DNA of 64,000 nucleotides from an uncultured Opitutia bacterium (GTDB lineage: Bacteria > Verrucomicrobiota > Verrucomicrobiia > Opitutales > UBA953). The notes under the pieces are model-generated. The model was given only the letters and a program-made list of their open reading frames with translations, ran no database searches and had not been told where the DNA came from. Positions 10,101 through 16,531 of the stretch are shown here, piece by piece. The position numbers and the translations under genes are program-made. Positions within the stretch are counted from its first letter, which is position 1. Every line of letters starts with the position of its first letter. The stretch spans positions 186,001-250,000 of the forward strand of contig CAMFKE010000002.1 of assembly GCA_945957395.1 (NCBI GenBank), in the 5' to 3' direction.

Positions 10101-10410
10101 CGCGCGCGAAGTCGGCCGCGCCGCCGAAGTCCGTGTCATCAGGCAGCGCGCGCCGCGTCCAGCCGTTGTCCACCAGCGTCTGGCGAGCCTCGGTCACATT
10201 CATGCGCCCCTCCAGCATCAGCCGGTGCAGCGTCGCCGGCACCTCCTTCACCTTCGCCTTGAAGTGCACCGGGTCCACGGGGTCCCAGCCGCCGCCGAAC
10301 TCCACATCGGCACGCTCAGCGTCCTTCACGCCCGCGAACGGGTCAGCGTCCTTCACTCCGGCGAACGGGTCGAGGTCCTTCACGCCTTCAAACGGATCAA
10401 CGCCGCTCAT
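4162..10410 (-). CDS. Giant phage polyvalent / DNA-injection-type virion protein with zinc-protease motif
   Basis: 2082 residues, likely carried in the virion and delivered into the host. The N-terminus has three near-tandem repeats of the type DPFAGVKDA (residues ~5-32), with a further copy near residue 465. Residues ~130-310 are Ala/Gly-rich and hydrophobic; ~330-560 are acidic and low-complexity. Residues ~707-830 resemble MuF-type polyvalent nuclease/LPD domains (for example VHDSAGHGLGKAKVQAFALV, YIVAAPVRIG, RRLYVHEVL). A zincin motif HEIGH at residues 964-968 is followed by ADELYADFF (~1112-1120), which fits the third zinc ligand. The C-terminal half (QNFFHPNFIQYSPTFTVRG, GFVNETNESVAKLKAW) resembles large polyvalent-protein domains, with one hydrophobic segment near 1782-1808. 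It overlaps the upstream gene by 4 nt. Domain names are by resemblance only. Confidence 0.75.
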   Translation of the reverse strand: MSGVDPFEGVKDLDPFAGVKDADPFAGVKDAERADVEFGGGWDPVDPVHFKAKVKEVPATLHRLMLEGRMNVTEARQTLVDNGWTRRALPDDTDFGGAADFAREFEAPKTEGDPEAVRAWAVPKPVFERNAGFFQSPGNVKAGALRMAPMGLAAVATAATATGVGAPVGLPMLGALGAAGVAGEGAAQLDEVHRGVRQDASVGGLVVSAPLAMIPGAKLSPLQGTSYGTTMAIRAGEGAVMSGAGSVVRQAVDAGHVDAREVAAESLFGGLFGAGAGLLETAVTRALYARAAAKAGVTPQEVAAGVQARHDAEAEAVRLARERAAVDPRFAGVTNFDELEALAKKPQAEAAAAAKAKEEAEFAAARKVADSAASQTVDVDAAPGVDVSSSASERGHVSSAPEAPTRAPDLNPDAPFTLRPGEPLAPAVRPSPEAPAAPVVNVTGNREVPAVPAQDDPFAGVRDATPQERHEQAVDAEVDAEVEAMSRAEEAAASVDADRAEVDAVAHEAATEGLDVFVGTLPKDGVGRIAWGKLTPKQMAGAEDFPELHGELGREYDRRMAEGDAGPTFRDLMEDGALRAPSARAESVGGAKGDALVSEVEAIMGDAGVKTEPGALALYNRLAKTKDGRGKTVEEALAMARNAGFDIDREEFMERLRDVLGGGDGGYPTAAAGVLSDRRQADPAPRVSSVPRDDARRFLTSAPVASIRGDEVPHFGSTKALKAWVIEYYAQHFGGGVESPDLGRVLLDGRAVHDSAGHGLGKAKVQAFALVPDIIAKGKVVADWPDRSGIPGAHVYIVAAPVRIGSDTFAGVALLKTSVKDRRLYVHEVLNEGLLGRLAFKTGLSAAGEVHADTKDLGVINKVIGEILGVKPSSGDLPIPPSESGLYWRSEYGFKPVDAVSLPEWKAARLPNLVRFWKELTGMVPDVRKMSEKKRGFYSPGTGRIAINRTTAFKPETALFVMAHEIGHGVDYAQFGKIVGKDKYGKAVREGAVGSGNLLGRLAVLADFRRTALPVFPGTMPTLVKPVRDKLKVAAAAELRDSGMPEPEKGTADHAEWLVARNERYQALVAKRVQGDLALHGEIREELLELSGKMRPWQKGADAGYDAYRGSADELYADFFAAVLASPATALEHAPLGWRMFFDHLDRKPDAARALLEMQALLQGGDKAAQALATDMDALKGYGRADAVFMAQHLRRERLLGGAPENVLGRLQSELLEAASPAIRRYLDGKAEGLVPSGAKDFRLLFGELTLADNEVHGFLSDFHRSVLAPLDAAGVNWHDLGLYMQHMRVLKGDRAREVVEELEAAELDESGEVTREAVTKTSFDDKLFNPGGVQVKDARLQVSELLRRQPNREARVALIRAQREMRRIWEGVVDQAVACGIFEAGAVEKMRAGARGFYAPFVVVDYFTGSVASTMRAQGGTFKEVANPALAMVLKAVTTVRAAQLNKAKVEAMLTLSKVNPDEWKPVKRKTNFSPFPEPANRQDEALFVVRWGGKPEAYHIPRELAEVFERAPGASVSVVTQSLNYLFQNFFHPNFIQYSPTFTVRGAERDMGRAFTNMPTWKGKGAVMWSIVRNFMSGWFGMPLDEAGGLARKYLAGEYDPVLADMLAARAISPPHELYAAGGRIFHPGDDGEAVNALLQRHAVTGKPHEKHDLYRKLGGYVFMGRLMDHIGFVNETNESVAKLKAWMYLTRELGWPKDKAAGFVRDMIGVPNTLAAGAHLKVAGAAMQYVRVAVRGWHQDFALMTGDSPYAGLPGMEPVGKVAAGSMLAARVAARAASGASVGAAWFGLGLVFAAGVMVALAEAGLFGEEVKRLYRRLPEYQKQSRMQLPVGSVGYGASEQTVAVPFAMDDTQRLFFGAGRFLALAATGQRTWSEAGNAAANTAGGMIPGPNALIKQVGAWASYATGNAPRDENGRAILNEAEMKAGGTPGLARMTLWSLDQFGVPTKVLTGRQEVEGDLSGVARLPIVKGFVTISNAGEFESMEREKDRADEATNYVRARRPDNARALMAERTMLQGVKGQLEPELKARLNRLNRWHEQTLVRCEDQAVTLRRIGSSPADALKELEVRTDEWRKLNKP

Positions 10411-11978
10411 TTCGCGCCCCCTTCCGTCACCGTGAGTCCCGCCTTGCGCAGCTGCTCCAGCTGCGCCTTCGCCTGCGCCGCGTCGATCACGCCGTCCTCA
10501 TACATCTGCTTCAGCGCCGCCACCGTGAACATCCCGCCTTTCGCCGGCACAGGATACTGCGCTCCCGTCTTCTCATCCGTCTTCAGCGCATACAGCTTGC
10601 CCTTGCCCACCTCCACAGCCGAAGGAGGGATGGCCGCCGGCGCGGGCGCACCACCCAGCAGCTTGGCCGTGCCGTCAAACATGCCGGCTCCGGACGCTTC
10701 CGGCGCAGCGGTCTTCACCTCCGGCGCGGGCGCTTGCTCGCCGGTCGCTCCCGCTGCCACAGGCGCTCCCTGACGCCGCCTCGGCTCGTCCGGATGTCGC
10801 CCGAACAGGTTCTTGAACGCCTTCGCCGCACCATCCGCCGCGGCACGGAAGTCCGCATTCCCGGGCTCACGGTCCGCGCGCGTCCTGTACAGCGAATACT
10901 CGTTGAGCGCATCGTACTCCGCCTTGCTCGGCTCGTCCCCGGGCAGCCTCTGCTGCGTCAACTCCTTCCCGTATCGCGCATAGCGCTGGCCGGTCATCGG
11001 GTCGGTGATGAACTCCGGCTTCACCTCCGGCTCCGCCGTCGGGCGCAGGTTGCCGTTGGCGTCCTCGATCCAGTCGCGCCCACCCAGGCTCACCACCCGC
11101 GCCGTCTTGTCCGGCTTGGGCGCCCAGCGCCCCTCCTGGTTCACCTCCTGCACACCCTTCAGCACATCCAGCCTCTTGCCCTGGTTGCCCAGCACGGTCG
11201 CGTCGCGCCCCAGCTCCTGCTCCTCGCGCAGCCTCCTCATGGCCTCCTCGTCGCTCAGCCCCGCCGCGCGACCGCTCGCCAGCGCCGTGGCGCGCGCGTT
11301 CGCCTCGTGCCTGTACAGGTCCAGCTGCGTGTCGTAGCGCTTGCCCACATCCTCCTGCATCAGCTTGAAAACACGGTCCTGCCGCGCCCTCGCCTCCGCC
11401 TGGTCCGCGCCCATGCCGTTGAGCACGAAGCTGCGCACATCGTCATAGCCGCCGGTCGCCCCGGCACTCCACGCCTCGCGCCCCAGCACCTCCGCGCCGG
11501 GCCCTCGAATCCCCAGCGACTTCATGACCTCCGCCGCCTGCGTGCTGCTCATGCCCATGCGCCGCACGCCCAGCGTGCCCGGGCCGCTGCCCGTGTTCTC
11601 GATGCTCGTGTAGTTCGGCCTGTCCTCATTGCGGAACCAGCCCTTGCGCATCCCCGGCGAACGCTCGGGCAGACCCACCCCACCCGCCAGGCTCACCGCC
11701 TCCGCATCGCTCATGCGCCTCGGCGTCGCCGGCACAGCTCCTCCAGCCGTCGCCGACGCATCCGGCGCAGGCATCGCACCCGCCGTCGTCGCGCCCCACC
11801 CGCGCATCAGCGCCCGCGCCGTGCCACCCACCGTGTGGATCGCATTCGGCGCCAGCCGGCGCACATCCCCGGACGGCCCCACGCTGTCCATGCCCGCGGG
11901 CACGCCGCCAGGCGTCATGGCCGCCTCCCCGGGGCGCGGGAAGCGGGAGGGTTTCGTGTCGTCGTAAGGTATCGGCAT
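10407..11978 (-). CDS. Unknown prophage protein, probable virion component
   Basis: 523 residues from the ATG at 11978 (MPIPYDDTKPSRF); GTG at 12002 would add eight. The first 130 residues are Gly/Pro/Ala-rich; residues ~140-330 are helical and charged (AEARARQDRVFKLMQEDVGKR and similar), and the C-terminus ends in a short helical hairpin with GGMFTVAALKQMYEDGVID. Its stop overlaps the start of the 2082-residue gene by 4 nt (ATGA), implying translational coupling. A role alongside the giant protein, as scaffold or ejection partner, is inferred from this coupling only. Confidence 0.65.
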   Translation of the reverse strand: MPIPYDDTKPSRFPRPGEAAMTPGGVPAGMDSVGPSGDVRRLAPNAIHTVGGTARALMRGWGATTAGAMPAPDASATAGGAVPATPRRMSDAEAVSLAGGVGLPERSPGMRKGWFRNEDRPNYTSIENTGSGPGTLGVRRMGMSSTQAAEVMKSLGIRGPGAEVLGREAWSAGATGGYDDVRSFVLNGMGADQAEARARQDRVFKLMQEDVGKRYDTQLDLYRHEANARATALASGRAAGLSDEEAMRRLREEQELGRDATVLGNQGKRLDVLKGVQEVNQEGRWAPKPDKTARVVSLGGRDWIEDANGNLRPTAEPEVKPEFITDPMTGQRYARYGKELTQQRLPGDEPSKAEYDALNEYSLYRTRADREPGNADFRAAADGAAKAFKNLFGRHPDEPRRRQGAPVAAGATGEQAPAPEVKTAAPEASGAGMFDGTAKLLGGAPAPAAIPPSAVEVGKGKLYALKTDEKTGAQYPVPAKGGMFTVAALKQMYEDGVIDAAQAKAQLEQLRKAGLTVTEGGAK

Positions 11979-11996
11979 GCCGTAGGCATGACCCAC

Positions 11997-12039
11997 CCGC
12001 ACACACCCCGGTCAACCTCCCTCACCCAAAAGCAGCGCC
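11997..12039 (-). promoter_or_regulatory. Prophage leader element, copy B
   Basis: 43 nt immediately upstream of the 523-residue gene. Read on the minus strand it contains CGCTGCTTTTGGG, then GGTTGACCGGGGTGTGTGCG. It matches the copy at 19519-19561 with about three substitutions. Placement just before phage genes suggests a phage promoter or binding site; it has no clear -10 box, so the function is inferred. Confidence 0.6.
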
Positions 12040-12047
12040 TTACGCCG

Positions 12048-12251
12048 TCATATCCATATCGCCTCTTCAGCAGGCGGCCATGCGCGCGCATCCGAGCCGC
12101 CGGCCGCATTCAGAGCACGGCGGCGCCCGGCGCACCCGCCGCATGTGCCAAGGTGCGTGCCGAGCAGCTTGTCGGCGACTCGCGCGACAGGCTTGGCCAG
12201 CGCGGCCACGGCATCGCCGGCGCGAACACCAACCTTCAGCACCTTAGGCAT
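12048..12251 (-). CDS. Small phage protein with CGGC...RRRALN motif
   Basis: 67 residues: an amphipathic N-terminal helix (MPKVLKVGVRAGDAVAALAK), then THLGTCGGCAGRRRALNAAG. A Cys-Gly-Gly-Cys followed by a basic helix ending in Leu-Asn is a pattern I recall from small phage proteins of unknown function. The CxxC could bind a metal. The start overlaps the end of the upstream gene by a few nt, so it is part of the late operon. Confidence 0.6.
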   Translation of the reverse strand: MPKVLKVGVRAGDAVAALAKPVARVADKLLGTHLGTCGGCAGRRRALNAAGGSDARAWPPAEEAIWI

Positions 12252-13044
12252 TTCGAGGCACCACCCTTATGCCGGTGACCTTAACCGCCCAGTTTGTCTT
12301 GCCATCCATAGGCACAGACAGGGTTTCCGAGAAATACCTTCCAGCGACCCCGGCATCAACAATCATGCCGAGCACCACATCCCTGTCATAAGAGGGATCC
12401 GGGGAAAACGACGGCTCCTGATAGGGGTCTATTTTCAAATCCCCCTCGCTAAGGCTGACCACCACATCCAGCTCAAGAGGGCCGCAACCAGGACAGACAG
12501 GCTGGAAAACATCCAGCATGGCGCCGATTCTAGCGTCCGCTCTGAACCACATACAGGGATCCATAAGCACGCTGCCTGTCCCTTTTGTGCAAGGGCTCCA
12601 CCAGTAATCTCTGGCAAATGTTTCCCACGCGACAAGGTTTCGCTCCGCGCATGGCGTAACAGCGCCAAACGGCCCCGCTTGCCTCTCGCAGTATGATAGG
12701 CCCTGGAATGAAGACCCGCATGCGTTCACGCCAGTGCATTGAGTCATGAACCCTGTTTGCTCGAAATCGTTATAGATACTAGACGGCGCCTCGGAGTAGT
12801 ATTGAGCAGCCGACTGAGCCGTGCAGCCAGGGTATCCCAACGGGTTCGGACGAGAAAACGCACAGGCCTGCCCATAGATGGCGGACCATTGAACCTGCAC
12901 GGAGTTATGGCGACGAAACACACTCGGGACCATGCCTCGCAGAATGCTATACGAATGCCCAGCGCCGACACCCCCTGGGGTCAGATCCACCTCATCGACC
13001 GTGTGCGCGCAGGAACGACTATTGGTGATCAGAAGCGAGTTCAT
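12244..13044 (-). CDS. Cysteine-rich unknown prophage protein
   Basis: 266 residues from the ATG at 13044, chosen because it overlaps the upstream stop as ATGA. It is unusual for a cytoplasmic phage protein in having more than a dozen cysteines (SCAHTVD, YPGCTAQ, FMTQCTGVNACGSSF, VCPGCGPLE). It is also rich in aromatic residues and ends in a beta-strand-like stretch (NWAVKVTGIRVVPRNA). Its base composition is visibly less GC-biased than its neighbours, suggesting recent acquisition. Possibly a disulfide- or zinc-stabilised virion surface protein; function unknown. Confidence 0.65.
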   Translation of the reverse strand: MNSLLITNSRSCAHTVDEVDLTPGGVGAGHSYSILRGMVPSVFRRHNSVQVQWSAIYGQACAFSRPNPLGYPGCTAQSAAQYYSEAPSSIYNDFEQTGFMTQCTGVNACGSSFQGLSYCERQAGPFGAVTPCAERNLVAWETFARDYWWSPCTKGTGSVLMDPCMWFRADARIGAMLDVFQPVCPGCGPLELDVVVSLSEGDLKIDPYQEPSFSPDPSYDRDVVLGMIVDAGVAGRYFSETLSVPMDGKTNWAVKVTGIRVVPRNA

Positions 13045-13754
13045 ATCGCGCCCCAGTAATAGGATGCACCACCTCCGCACGCCACTCTCTCCACCGCCAG
13101 CGAATGCGTGACGCCCTGCGCGATGGAGTCCAGCGCGCCATTGACCATCGTGTGCGTGGCGAGGAGTTGGTAGCCGTGCGTCAGGTCATCGTCAGGCACG
13201 CCGGCACCCACCTTCACGGCGGCGCTCTGCAAGGTGTAAGGCTCAGACGCACCGCCCCATACTGTCTCCAGGTACGACACGCCTCCGGCCGTAACATCAA
13301 GAACCGGCGGCGTGCCCGGGTATGTCCCTACAAATCCATCCATCGGTGTACCGTCCACGGTAGGGACGACATTACCGACGATGCCAAAGATGTATCTCAG
13401 GTGCGTTGCGTCGGCCCTGATCACCTTGAACGGGTGGTCGCCCAATCCTCCCGCGCCTCCCGCCACGGCGAGGCGGAAGCTGCGCTGCAATTGCTCGGCC
13501 GGGTTGCGCGCCTCCAGCTTCAGGCACCGGTATTGCAGCTCGCGGATCTTGGCGAGCAACTCGCCCTCCGGCGTGGCCGCCTTCTCCGCCGCCTCGTGCT
13601 GTTGGCGGGCCAGCTTGCGCGCCTCGGCGCGCTCGCGCATGCCGCGCGCCGCCTCCGTGCCAAGCCCGGCGGACACGCCGTGCGAGGCGTTCACACCATG
13701 GTCGGGGTTCACGCCGTGGTTCGGGTTGGCACCCAGAGAAGGGTCGGTGGTCAT
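13041..13754 (-). CDS. Unknown prophage protein with N-terminal NHGVN-type repeats
   Basis: 237 residues from the ATG at 13754, which overlaps the preceding stop as ATGA. The N-terminus has four short repeats around NPNHGVNPDHGVNASHGV, then a charged helix (RERAEARKLARQQHEAAEK) that could be a coiled coil. The C-terminal part is a beta-rich domain (FRLAVAGGAGGLGDHPFKV, YIFGIVGNVVPTVDG). This layout suits a virion appendage protein, but I do not recognise the family. Confidence 0.65.
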   Translation of the reverse strand: MTTDPSLGANPNHGVNPDHGVNASHGVSAGLGTEAARGMRERAEARKLARQQHEAAEKAATPEGELLAKIRELQYRCLKLEARNPAEQLQRSFRLAVAGGAGGLGDHPFKVIRADATHLRYIFGIVGNVVPTVDGTPMDGFVGTYPGTPPVLDVTAGGVSYLETVWGGASEPYTLQSAAVKVGAGVPDDDLTHGYQLLATHTMVNGALDSIAQGVTHSLAVERVACGGGASYYWGAI

Positions 13755-15115
13755 AGGTTGGCCTTGAGGGTTTCCATCTCGTAGTGCATCACGCCCGTAT
13801 CGAGCGCGCACGCGTAGGGGCGCACACCGCACTCCAGCACCGTCTCACCCGTGGGCATCCAGTCCGGGTACGAACTGCCGGCGCCCACCAGGCTCACGAT
13901 GGGAAGGCCGTTCCAGGTGCCCGAGTTGGTATACGCGAAGGTCACATTGCCGATGCAGTTGGGCACGCTCTCGTCCCGCGCATACGGCACCTCCTTATTC
14001 GAGGCGTCCTTCACCGTGCCGCCGATGCTGATGGAAAAGCCGCTCTCGATCTGCCACGGCGCCACCGGCGTGACGCTCGCGCCCCACGCCATGCTGCGCA
14101 CCCCCACCAGACGCCGCTGCACCGGCGGCGTGATGACGAGGTTCTTGTCCGTGCTTCCGCCGACACTGGCCTGTCCCGGTTGAGTCCAGGGCACGATGGC
14201 CGGCTCGTCGCGGTCCACCGGCAGCACGAGCCACTGCTTTGTGCGGCCCACGATGCCACCCGCGCGGGTAAATTCGCTCTCGCCCGTCAGGAGCACGGTG
14301 CGCGTGCCGTAGTCGCTCGCCGCGCATGCCGGGGCTTCGCCCGATTCGGTCACGCTCTCCGTCACGCTGCCGTCGCGTTGCGCGGTGCGGCTGCGGCGCA
14401 CACGGCCCGGCGCGGGCAGTTGGGCGTCGGCGGGTTTGCTGTAGTCCACGCGCCAATAGCCCGACATCGGCGTCTTCGTCCAGGTGTCGAAGGCGCCGGG
14501 TGTCGGGTCGGCGGGTTCCGTCATGGTGGCGTAGGAGCCGCTTTCGACGATCACGCCCTCGCCGTCCTCGTTGTACGAGGTGCGCAGGTCACCCTGTCCG
14601 CGCACATCGCGCACCTGGTACACGGTGCGCCCGGCGTCGGAGGACGCGCCCAGCACCACGCGCGAGTAGCCCGAGGCCGCGCCCGGCAGCGCCTGACCGG
14701 TCGCGCACACCACGGTGCGGTCGGTCGAGAGCAGCGCGCCCTGAGCGTCCGTCTGGCTGCCCGTGGTGCGCTCATACGGGGTTTGCTCGTAGATTTTCTC
14801 CACGATACGCCTGGAGCCGTCGCCCTCGGGCGAGCCCGCCACGGGAGCCGGCAGCACGCGCAGCTCCACCAGGTACGCGTCCGACCAAATGCGGCGCGCC
14901 TCCGGCGTGCGACTCGACACCGTGCCGGCGCCCACGCCGTCCGCCGTGCCGTACGGCTCGATAAGCTCGGCCAGCGCGCCGTTCGCCACGAGGTCCGACG
15001 CCACCGAGAAACGCCTCGTGATGCGCAGCTTGCCCGTGCCGTCGATGGGCTCCACGGCATACGGCACACCGTTGGTCGTCGGCAGCGAGGTCAAAAGGGG
15101 GGAGGAGAGGGACAT
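13751..15115 (-). CDS. Unknown prophage protein, probable tail/appendage component
   Basis: 454 residues from the ATG at 15115 (MSLSSPLLTSLPTTNGVPYA); the open frame continues upstream, but that part is not convincingly coding. It is predicted mostly beta: many short Thr/Ser/Gly-rich strands such as TGKLRITRRFSV, YRV-type repeats and WQIESGFSISIGGTVKDASN. No enzymatic motif. It sits between the lysis genes and the repeat-containing protein and is coupled to the next gene by an ATGA overlap, so it belongs to the late operon. Confidence 0.65.
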   Translation of the reverse strand: MSLSSPLLTSLPTTNGVPYAVEPIDGTGKLRITRRFSVASDLVANGALAELIEPYGTADGVGAGTVSSRTPEARRIWSDAYLVELRVLPAPVAGSPEGDGSRRIVEKIYEQTPYERTTGSQTDAQGALLSTDRTVVCATGQALPGAASGYSRVVLGASSDAGRTVYQVRDVRGQGDLRTSYNEDGEGVIVESGSYATMTEPADPTPGAFDTWTKTPMSGYWRVDYSKPADAQLPAPGRVRRSRTAQRDGSVTESVTESGEAPACAASDYGTRTVLLTGESEFTRAGGIVGRTKQWLVLPVDRDEPAIVPWTQPGQASVGGSTDKNLVITPPVQRRLVGVRSMAWGASVTPVAPWQIESGFSISIGGTVKDASNKEVPYARDESVPNCIGNVTFAYTNSGTWNGLPIVSLVGAGSSYPDWMPTGETVLECGVRPYACALDTGVMHYEMETLKANL

Positions 15116-15179
15116 GGGGTGGGGAAGGCTAAAGGTGGGAGGTGCGAGGTGCGCGGCCTCAGAAAACCGAATCACGGAA

Positions 15180-15452
15180 TCACCTGTTATTTCGCGCCTG
15201 TTCGAGGGCGGCGAGGGCATCCATGCGCGCCTCGCGCTCCGCCATGTACGCGCGGTGGCTGTGCCACAGCTCGTCAACCTGCGGGCGGTACTCGCCCTCC
15301 GGCGTCGCCACCGGCACCCCGGCTTTCAACACCAGCGAGTCCGGCGCGTAGATCGTGGGCGAGAGCGCATCGGGCCGTCCACTCGGCGAGCAGGCGGTCA
15401 GCGTCAGCGCGAGCAGCGGCGTCAGCACTGTCGCTAAGTCGGCGTATCTCAT
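15180..15452 (-). CDS. Rz1-like outer-membrane spanin lipoprotein (candidate)
   Basis: 90 residues. A signal sequence ends in the lipobox LTLTAC (lipidated Cys at residue 21), followed by a short Pro-containing mature part ending DALAALEQARNNR. The gene starts inside the preceding gene in another frame and extends past its end, the arrangement typical of o-spanin (Rz1) genes relative to i-spanins (Rz). Spanins fuse inner and outer membranes in the last step of lysis of Gram-negative hosts. Assigned from architecture and lipobox, not sequence similarity. Confidence 0.6.
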   Translation of the reverse strand: MRYADLATVLTPLLALTLTACSPSGRPDALSPTIYAPDSLVLKAGVPVATPEGEYRPQVDELWHSHRAYMAEREARMDALAALEQARNNR

Positions 15453-15576
15453 GGCGTTGGGCGAGCAGGGCGGCGGCGATGTCGCACTCCAGGTTCCAGC
15501 GCGCGCGGTGAGCCTGCACCAACAGGTACAGGCGCAACGCCTCGGCCAGACTTTGAAGCAGCGCGATCACGCCCAT
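15274..15576 (-). CDS. Rz-like inner-membrane spanin (candidate)
   Basis: 100 residues. The N-terminus (MGVIALLQSLAEALRLYLLV) could be a membrane anchor, though weakly hydrophobic for one. It is followed by a long helix rich in Arg, Ala and Asp (HEIRRLSDSADAAARADADR) of the type expected for the periplasmic coiled coil. The lipoprotein gene starts inside it in a different frame. It begins 4 nt after the holin-like gene. If the helix is not membrane-embedded, the spanin reading fails. Confidence 0.5.
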   Translation of the reverse strand: MGVIALLQSLAEALRLYLLVQAHRARWNLECDIAAALLAQRHEIRRLSDSADAAARADADRLLAEWTARCALAHDLRAGLAGVESRGAGGDAGGRVPPAG

Positions 15577-15580
15577 GCGC

Positions 15581-15757
15581 TCACTTGGCTTCGGGCTGGT
15601 GGCGCGCGGCGGCTATGCCGAACACGCCACCGACGATACCGAGGATGCCGGCGATGACTTCGTTCACGCTTTCGGAGGGCAGGCTCCACTTGGCCACGGC
15701 TGCTGCGCCCAGGGCTGAGAGGATGGCGGAGGCGATGGTGATGATGGTCGTTTTCAT
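15581..15757 (-). CDS. Small holin-like two-helix membrane protein
   Basis: 58 residues from the ATG at 15757. Two hydrophobic helices (IITIASAILSALGAAAVA and VIAGILGIVGGVFGIAAA) are separated by a short polar turn (KWSLPSESVNE) and followed by a tiny charged tail (RHQPEAK), the layout of small class II holins. It lies directly before the spanin-like pair. Holin activity is inferred from topology and context. Confidence 0.65.
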   Translation of the reverse strand: MKTTIITIASAILSALGAAAVAKWSLPSESVNEVIAGILGIVGGVFGIAAARHQPEAK

Positions 15758-15801
15758 GGGGATGACTTGGGTGGGTGTGTTTCGAAAGGGGCTTGCGGTG
15801 G

Positions 15802-16023
15802 TCAGCTTTCCAGCGATTTCTCGCGGCACGCGCGGCACTTCTCGCGATCCGCACGCAGCGCGCGCCGCTCACGCTGGCAGCGCAGCAGCGCCGCATACGC
15901 GCTCAGGCCGATGACCACCAGCGACGCGGCGGCGTTGATATGCGTGAGGCTCAGGCCACTCAGGGCGCCGGTGGCGATGACGGGGAAACTTTCGTGCGTG
16001 GGTACCGGCGTATTGGCGGCCAT
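15802..16023 (-). CDS. Small single-span membrane protein of the lysis region
   Basis: 73 residues from the ATG at 16023. A polar N-terminus (MAANTPVPTHESFPV) is followed by a hydrophobic helix (INAAASLVVIGLSAYAALLR) and a strongly basic, Cys-containing tail (CQRERRALRADREKCRACRE). A second holin, antiholin or pinholin-type partner of the 58-residue protein is possible. It is not on the open-frame list as a separate entry because a longer frame spans it, but the ATG and the lysis context favour this short form. Confidence 0.5.
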   Translation of the reverse strand: MAANTPVPTHESFPVIATGALSGLSLTHINAAASLVVIGLSAYAALLRCQRERRALRADREKCRACREKSLES

Positions 16024-16093
16024 GGTGTTTATCGGTGGGTGTTGGTGGGATTTTAGGGAAATCGCGAAATCACGCCGGACTCTCCGGCAGACC

Positions 16094-16510
16094 TTACGGC
16101 GCCACAGGCAGCGCGGCGGCGTCGGCCACGGTGGCGAGTTTGGAGAGCAGCGCGGCCACCTCGCCCGACACATCCACCGGCGAGCCGGCGGCGTCGAGGA
16201 GGGCGACGGTGTGCGTGGACGGCACCGGCGATGAGGCGACGAAGGCGGCGAGCGGGTCGCTCTGGCGCAGGGCCAGCAGGATGCGCGCGGCGATGTCTCC
16301 GGACATAAGCTTGGCGCGCGACTCCGGCGAGAGCTCGGCGAGAACCTCGGCGGGCGTGCTGTCGTGCGGCCGCCACAGCGCGTTGGCGGAGCGCGAGCGC
16401 GTGGCTTCGACCTGCGCGGCGAGGTTGCGCGCGCCGTGTCCAAGGGCCTCGGCGGAGGTGCGCGCCGGGCTGGCGGCGGGAGTGACAGTGGGGAAGAGGG
16501 TGATGGCCAT
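16094..16510 (-). CDS. Conserved small phage protein next to the tail fibre gene
   Basis: 138 residues, helical. The core ANALWRPHDSTPAEVLAELS resembles a short motif (Leu-Trp...TPxEVL) that I recall from small phage proteins of unknown function. The C-terminus is Ala/Val-rich. It follows the tail fibre gene by 21 bp in the same direction. No enzymatic motif. Confidence 0.6.
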   Translation of the reverse strand: MAITLFPTVTPAASPARTSAEALGHGARNLAAQVEATRSRSANALWRPHDSTPAEVLAELSPESRAKLMSGDIAARILLALRQSDPLAAFVASSPVPSTHTVALLDAAGSPVDVSGEVAALLSKLATVADAAALPVAP

Positions 16511-16531
16511 GGATGGTTTTTCGAGGGAGGA

